Assembly (NCBI GenBank): GCA_964526635.1
Contig: CAZGLR010000103.1
Location: 1-11,930 of the forward strand
DNA from: CAZGLR01 sp964526635
Lineage (GTDB): Bacteria; Zixibacteria; MSB-5A5; GN15; JAAZOE01
Direction of reading: 5' to 3'
Length of the DNA stretch: 11,930 nt
Shown: piece by piece, positions 7,804 through 11,930 of the stretch
How the letters are laid out: every line of letters begins with the position of its first letter
How positions within the stretch are numbered: position 1 is the stretch's first letter
Notes under the pieces: model-generated
Seen by the model: the letters and a program-made list of their open reading frames with translations, nothing else
Database searches by the model: none
Told to the model about the DNA's origin: nothing
Position numbers and translations under genes: made by a program

Positions 7804-8736
7804 ATGGGCCATAAAATTGAATTAGAGACATATTACCACGGTGACTTCGGTGAAATCCTCACCAACCCGATCCTCGATATCGCCGCCCGCGTCTGGGAAG
7901 ACGACCGCTACGACGCCTTCAGGACCTGTTATCGCTCCATGCGCTGGATCGATGATCTCGTCGATAACCGCAAAGCCCTCAAACTTCCGATTACTATCGA
8001 GGAATCACATCAGATCAAATCGACGATGGCCGAATGGATCGAATCGGTGCGCTCCCGCCGACTCCTTGATCCCTTTCGCAAATCATTTGCCGCCATCCTC
8101 GACCGTTTTAATATCCCCTTCTGGCCCTGGGAACGCTTCCTCCGCGCTATGATTTACGACCTGCACAACGAGGGCTACCGCAGTCATTTGTCATTTTTGC
8201 GCTATTGCGAGGGTGCCGCCATTGCCCCGGCTTCGGTCTTCGTTCACCTCTGCGGCGTACAAAAGAACGGCCCCGCTTACATGCCGCCGGCATTCGATAT
8301 CCGCCGGGCAGCCCGTCCGCTGGCATTGTTTTCCTATACGGTGCACATTATCCGTGATTTTCAAAAGGATATGCATGGCGGCCTCTGCTATTTCGCCGAT
8401 AACATCCTTGATCATTTCGGGCTGACGCAGGATAAGCTGCAGGATATCGCGCACGGTGGCGCGATTCCGTCGTCATTCCGAAATATGATTGCCCTCTATA
8501 AAAAGGCCGCTGATCATTATCGTAATGAAGCACGGGGCGCGCTCGAAGACTACCTGCCTCACTTAACCGACCGCTATAGATTGAGCATGGAACTCGTTTA
8601 CAGCCTTTATCAGCAGATTTTCGACCGTATCAATCCGGCCGGGGGAGATTTCACCGCCGCCGAACTCAATCCTTCACCGGGCGAAGTACGGCTTCGTATC
8701 AACCGGACCCTCGAGACTTTCCACGCCCCGGCATAA
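7804..8736 (+). CDS. squalene/phytoene synthase family protein
   Basis: Belongs to the head-to-head prenyl transferases, which condense two prenyl diphosphates (farnesyl or geranylgeranyl) to squalene- or phytoene-type products. Of 310 residues, the first Asp-rich motif is WIDDLVDN (48-55), the second is RDFQKD (184-189), followed by the usual Gly/Tyr segment (HGGLCYFADN), and YCEGAAIAPASVF (134-146) matches the region between them. Both Mg-binding motifs are intact, so activity is plausible. Start: the frame also has ATGs at 7777 and 7798, but AGGG at 7794-7797 sits six bases before the ATG at 7804, which I prefer. The gene stands alone, with no other isoprenoid gene in the window, so the product (squalene, hydroxysqualene or a carotenoid precursor) cannot be told. 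The stop codon overlaps the terminator tract of the convergent CsgG-like gene. Confidence 0.85.
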   Translation: MGHKIELETYYHGDFGEILTNPILDIAARVWEDDRYDAFRTCYRSMRWIDDLVDNRKALKLPITIEESHQIKSTMAEWIESVRSRRLLDPFRKSFAAILDRFNIPFWPWERFLRAMIYDLHNEGYRSHLSFLRYCEGAAIAPASVFVHLCGVQKNGPAYMPPAFDIRRAARPLALFSYTVHIIRDFQKDMHGGLCYFADNILDHFGLTQDKLQDIAHGGAIPSSFRNMIALYKKAADHYRNEARGALEDYLPHLTDRYRLSMELVYSLYQQIFDRINPAGGDFTAAELNPSPGEVRLRINRTLETFHAPA

Positions 8737-8765
8737 AAAAAGGCGGGTACATCTGCACCCGCCTT
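8735..8765 (-). terminator. intrinsic terminator of the CsgG-like gene, shared by the convergent gene
   Basis: AAGGCGGGT (8740-8748) pairs with ACCCGCCTT (8757-8765) across an 8-base loop. On the minus strand the stem is followed by five T residues (8739-8735), a good terminator 24 bases past the CsgG-like stop. The run of A on the plus strand overlaps the TAA stop of the prenyl synthase gene. In the plus direction the trailing sequence is only partly T-rich, so termination there would be weaker. Confidence 0.8.
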
Positions 8766-8789
8766 GATTTGAAATCTCTAAGCAGTAGC

Positions 8790-9782
8790 CTATTCGCTAT
8801 AATGTATCTGGATCTTGTCACCGGCTTGGGCGGCTTCACCCTGGACCACCACGCCGACCGCGTAGCCATCGCCGGCTTCGGTAATCCTGATCGTGCAGAC
8901 ATCATTTGATTTTTCGCGGATTACCTCACCCGTGGTTGGATGCTTCACGACATCATACACCCTCTTGACCATGTATATCTGGCCCTCGGCAACGCCTTTC
9001 TCGCGGCCCGGTGTCATGGTGATTTCTCCGGCGCCGGCATCATAATCAGCCACAACGCCTGAGATCTCGAGTTTGGTTTTGGTAATCTTGTCGGAATTGG
9101 CCACAATCTGGGCGACTACCGAAGAACAGGCCTTATTGGTTGCTTCGCCGAGAATCGTCTCGCGGAATCCCGACGATGTCATCTGAAAGGCCCCGCCGCC
9201 GGCACTGTAGCCGTCACGAGCCGCCGCTCCCAGCAGCAGACCTTTGCGGTCCGATTCACCCTCGCCCTCGGCAAACGAGAGAATAACCCCGGTATTGACA
9301 TCGATCAGACGGGCATCGATGACGCATTTGGCCTTCGATTTCTTCATCCCGATCCCGCCAAGGACACCTGATTTCTTGCCGATCAGGCCGCCGATTCCGC
9401 CGGTGCTTTTATCCTCGGTTCCGAACTGCGTGATCGAACCGGTCACCAGGGCATCGGCGCCAAGGAGCTTGCCCAGCTGAGCAGCGCTGGAGGCATCGAA
9501 ACGATCGGTATTGGTCATATCCTGCTCGCGCATAATCTCGTCGATGGCCTTGCGGTCTACCAGCTGGAAAGTGCCGTCCTCGAAAAACTTGGTGACCAGG
9601 ACATCTGCAATACCGCCGCCGATATTCCAGTCACCCTCCCACCATGGTTGAATACCGTGAAAATCAAAATCCAGAATTGCAATGCGTTTCTGCGCGCCCT
9701 CCTTGGCGCAAATCGAAGTGGCCGAAAGCACCGCCAGCATCAGCAGGACTACTATTCCGCCCCGAAATCCAGTCACTCGCAT
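8790..9782 (-). CDS. CsgG-family secreted protein with extra C-terminal domain
   Basis: A 330-residue protein with an N-terminal signal peptide (hydrophobic core about 9-25, likely cut near residue 26). The body matches the CsgG family: KRIAILDFDF (32-41), a segment up to FQLVDRKAIDEIMREQD (72-88), AQLGKLLGADALVTGSI (101-117), and a strand pair ending in IDARLIDVNTGVIL (155-168). A Gly-rich stretch (128-146) lies where CsgG proteins carry membrane-associated loops. The C-terminal part (about 236-330) looks like a separate small beta domain of the type seen after CsgG-like domains, similar to FlgT C-terminal regions (HPTTGEVIREK). The Cys25 context (TSIC) is not a good lipobox, so unlike curli CsgG it may not be a lipoprotein. 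GGAGG eight bases before the ATG at 9782 supports the start. No curli genes are nearby. Its role could be export, envelope assembly or regulation of a surface structure. Confidence 0.8.
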   Translation of the reverse strand: MRVTGFRGGIVVLLMLAVLSATSICAKEGAQKRIAILDFDFHGIQPWWEGDWNIGGGIADVLVTKFFEDGTFQLVDRKAIDEIMREQDMTNTDRFDASSAAQLGKLLGADALVTGSITQFGTEDKSTGGIGGLIGKKSGVLGGIGMKKSKAKCVIDARLIDVNTGVILSFAEGEGESDRKGLLLGAAARDGYSAGGGAFQMTSSGFRETILGEATNKACSSVVAQIVANSDKITKTKLEISGVVADYDAGAGEITMTPGREKGVAEGQIYMVKRVYDVVKHPTTGEVIREKSNDVCTIRITEAGDGYAVGVVVQGEAAQAGDKIQIHYSE

Positions 9783-10075
9783 TTCTCACACCTCCATCAA
9801 GTGTTCTATTTTTAATTTGAAGTTTTTTGTCCGGCTCTATGATTCCTGTTCAAAATATTGTTCAAAAATCACCAATCGGTCAGCCTATGTCAAGCATAAG
9901 CTTGTCTTCAAACGAAATTGTAAGCTTTCTGTTAGCGATGAATAAGGACCGGGGAGTCGTTATTTCGCTTTCATAAATTCATACGTATTGTTATATTTTG
10001 AGGTACCTCATTATCCTCACCGCAATGTCAGGAATACGGCGTTACCGAGACGCCATAAAGCGCAGGGAGGGAGCT
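9783..10075. promoter_or_regulatory. divergent intergenic region with repeats, a palindrome and a leader hairpin
   Basis: Separates the CsgG-like gene (minus) from the secreted repeat protein (plus). It holds a direct repeat of TGTTCAAAA (9847-9855 and 9859-9867, 12-base period), two copies of TAAGCTT (9897-9903 and 9921-9927), a perfect 10-bp palindrome GAGGTACCTC (10000-10009) just after a TATATT that could be a -10 box (9992-9997), and a hairpin GGCGT/ACGCC (10038-10042 with 10050-10054) close to the plus-strand ribosome binding site GGAGG (10066-10070). The -35 region is poor, so the promoter call is weak. Confidence 0.35.
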
Positions 10076-11930
10076 ATGGCTTTCAGTGCGATTTCTTCCA
10101 AACGCCTGAGCGTTTGGCTATTATCTTTTATTTGTCTGTTTCTTACAACTGCGATCTTCGCCCAGGCGCCGCAGATTGTATCGGTAACGCCATCAGCCAA
10201 CGCGGTTAGCGAACCGGCCGATGTGACCATCGAGGCCACTTTCGATATCGACATAGACCCGGCTTCGTTTTCAGCATCGACAATCAAAGTCTACGGCCTC
10301 TACAGCGGCTACCATACTGCAATCATCAGTTACGATAATCCCACTCGCACTGTGACGATTAATCCCGATACAGATTTTCTGGCCGGGGAAGAGGTCTGGA
10401 TCACGCTGACCGATGGCATCCAGTCGGCCTCGCTGGAACCATTTGCCGGATATAGCTGGCAATTCTATATTGCGACCAGTCCCGCAAGTCCGGGTGGTTT
10501 TGCGTTTGCCTCCCAAACGAATTTTGGCACATATACCGTTGATATAAGAACTGGCGATCTTGATGCCGATGGTGACCTCGACATCGTTTCCGCATCGCTG
10601 TTTGATAACAATCGATTCGCTCCAATTGTCCTGAAAAACAACGGTGATGCCACCTTTGTACCATCCTACCTCGATTCAATCAGTCAGTCAACAGGATCAA
10701 TCGGTCTGGCAGATCTTAATGGTGACAATGCGATCGATATTATCGCGGCCAGCTCCTCGCCATCCCGGGTTTCAGTCTTCTTCAATGATGGCTTCGGCGG
10801 CTTCGACTCGCCCATCAGGTATGACTATGAGTCCGGTGGACCGTTACTTTCGATTCCAATCATCGATCTTGACAATGATGGCGATCTGGATATACTGCCC
10901 TTCCGCACAGGTTCCAGCCCGGATTACTATTTAGGGATAGTAGACAATTCAGGCGGCGGTACTCTCGGAAATCTGACATTGGTAGAGACCATCGGTTACG
11001 TCTACTACGTGTCAGTCGGTGAGCTCAATGGCGACGGCTACTTCGATGCCTTTATCACCAATTTTACCGGCAATGATATTGCATCGCAACTGAACAACGG
11101 CGCCGGAGCATTACAGGCACCGGCCTGGAATGTGATAAGCGACCGGGCCGCTGTTATCGATCTCGGCGACCTCGATGCCGATAGCGACAACGATGCCGCC
11201 GTAACCAATTATGCCAATGACAGATTGGATATTTACGCAAACAATGGTGATGGCACATTCACGATATCCCACCAAATCAGCTTTACTCCCGATAATACCG
11301 GTCCCAAATTCGCTGAAACCGGTGATGTCGACGGCGATGGCGACCTCGATGTTGTCGTCTTCAACTGGCATCGAGACATGGCAGTGTTCTTCAATGATGG
11401 TACCGGCAATTTCCCCAATTATGACTACTACAATATCGATGGCACGCCATATCATCACCATCTCGCGGACTTCGATGGCGACTCCAGGCTCGATATCGCG
11501 CTCTTACATAATTCCTATCTCCAGGGAGAAAATTATTATTATTTGACCATCCTGCGTAATAGCGATTGCACCGATTCCGATATGGACGGCTGGGGTGATC
11601 CCGGAGTTCCCGGCAACGAATGCCCCGACGACAACTGCCCGGATATCGCCAATTCTACTCAGGTTGATACCGATGGCGACGGTATCGGCGACGCCTGCGA
11701 CGAATGTACCGATACTGATGGCGATGGCGCCGGCAATCCCGGCTTTGCCGCCAATACCTGCCCCGAAGACAATTGCCCCGATGTATATAACCCGGATCAG
11801 TTAAACAGCGATAGCGACCGCTTTGGCGACGCCTGCGACAACTGCCCGTTTGTATTCAATAGAACTCAGGTAGATTCGGATGGCGATGGCACCGGCAACG
11901 AATGCGATGACTGTACCGACGAAGATGGCG
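10076..11930 (+). CDS. secreted surface protein: Ig-like domain, seven FG-GAP/VCBS repeats, thrombospondin type-3 repeats (3' end outside window)
   Basis: An open frame of 618 codons that runs off the right edge with no stop. GGAGG five bases before the ATG at 10076 supports the start. Residues 1-29 form a signal peptide, probably cut after TAIFA. Residues about 31-133 resemble a bacterial SbsA-type Ig-like domain (PQIVSVTPSANAV...). From about 145 to 495 come seven FG-GAP/VCBS-type repeats, each with an Asp-rich Ca-binding loop such as DLDADGDLD, DLNGDNAID, DLDNDGDLD and DVDGDGDLD, starting at residues 161, 213, 264, 316, 365, 417 and 465. From 498 onward are Cys- and Asp-rich thrombospondin type-3 repeats (DTDGDGIGDACDEC). 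Such proteins are exported and stabilised by calcium; an adhesive or matrix role is a reasonable guess. A sorting or anchoring domain may follow beyond the window. Specific function unknown. Confidence 0.9.
   Translation, partial: MAFSAISSKRLSVWLLSFICLFLTTAIFAQAPQIVSVTPSANAVSEPADVTIEATFDIDIDPASFSASTIKVYGLYSGYHTAIISYDNPTRTVTINPDTDFLAGEEVWITLTDGIQSASLEPFAGYSWQFYIATSPASPGGFAFASQTNFGTYTVDIRTGDLDADGDLDIVSASLFDNNRFAPIVLKNNGDATFVPSYLDSISQSTGSIGLADLNGDNAIDIIAASSSPSRVSVFFNDGFGGFDSPIRYDYESGGPLLSIPIIDLDNDGDLDILPFRTGSSPDYYLGIVDNSGGGTLGNLTLVETIGYVYYVSVGELNGDGYFDAFITNFTGNDIASQLNNGAGALQAPAWNVISDRAAVIDLGDLDADSDNDAAVTNYANDRLDIYANNGDGTFTISHQISFTPDNTGPKFAETGDVDGDGDLDVVVFNWHRDMAVFFNDGTGNFPNYDYYNIDGTPYHHHLADFDGDSRLDIALLHNSYLQGENYYYLTILRNSDCTDSDMDGWGDPGVPGNECPDDNCPDIANSTQVDTDGDGIGDACDECTDTDGDGAGNPGFAANTCPEDNCPDVYNPDQLNSDSDRFGDACDNCPFVFNRTQVDSDGDGTGNECDDCTDEDG
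11567..11930 (+). repeat. thrombospondin type-3 repeat region
   Basis: Encodes residues 498-618 of the secreted protein. The recurring pattern is CPDDNCPD, then an Asn/Gln segment, then DTDGDGIGDACDEC or a variant, seen about three times before the window ends. Asp side chains bind calcium and the cysteines form disulfides in known members, consistent with an extracytoplasmic location. The DNA is accordingly full of GATGGCGA-type words. Confidence 0.85.

Noticed and set aside
7632..7814. 60-codon frame upstream of the prenyl synthase gene
   Set aside because: No ribosome binding site, low-complexity composition, and it overlaps the start of a clear gene.
10031..10075. Possible cyclic di-GMP riboswitch before the secreted protein
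   Set aside because: A GACGC...AAAGC resemblance exists, but the core is interrupted, the spacing is wrong and the other conserved segments are missing.
11111..11461. Antisense and shifted frames over the Ca-binding repeats
   Set aside because: They arise from the biased Asp/Gly codons of the real plus-strand gene, which is continuous from 10076 to the edge.

Overview
The window looks like chromosomal DNA from a Gram-negative bacterium. A CsgG-family outer-membrane/periplasmic protein and a large secreted protein with an Ig-like domain, FG-GAP/VCBS repeats and thrombospondin type-3 repeats sit beside ordinary central-metabolism genes. This mix, together with an Aquifex-type aconitase, reminds me of Fibrobacteres-Chlorobi-Bacteroidetes-related candidate phyla such as Zixibacteria. 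That placement is an inference from gene style and has not been tested. No transposase, integrase, phage gene, CRISPR array, tRNA or rRNA was seen.

Layout. (1) 2-1315 (+): the C-terminal 437 residues of an aconitate hydratase whose start lies outside the window. (2) 1316-1855: a 540-base non-coding stretch between convergent genes. It holds foldable sequence, a clear Rho-independent terminator (1608-1633) and two hairpins built on the same CGCACCC/GGGTGCG core. (3) 7452-1856 (-): a compact pyruvate dehydrogenase operon in the order E1 (aceE type, 892 aa), E2 (486 aa, one lipoyl domain and an extreme Glu/Lys linker), E3 (lipoamide dehydrogenase, 474 aa), with gaps of 12 and 20 bases. A good sigma70-like promoter lies at 7509-7537, bracketed by a 9-bp inverted repeat. 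(4) 7804-8736 (+): an orphan squalene/phytoene synthase family protein. (5) 8790-9782 (-): a CsgG-family protein, separated from (4) by a terminator hairpin shared between the convergent genes. (6) 10076-11930 (+): a secreted multi-domain protein, divergent from (5), still open at the window edge.

Function. The pyruvate dehydrogenase complex makes acetyl-CoA, and aconitase carries citrate onward in the TCA cycle, so the left two thirds is central carbon metabolism. The right third concerns isoprenoid/lipid chemistry (a head-to-head prenyl transferase homologue) and the cell surface. The CsgG-like gene and the secreted repeat protein share a 293-base divergent intergenic region, which permits but does not prove a link.

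I found no clear new biological system. The most interesting points are a Ser at a position that is normally an Fe-S cluster Cys in the aconitase, the promoter-bracketing inverted repeat before aceE, the in-frame microsatellites that build the E2 linker, and a set of exactly seven evenly spaced Ca-binding repeats in the surface protein.
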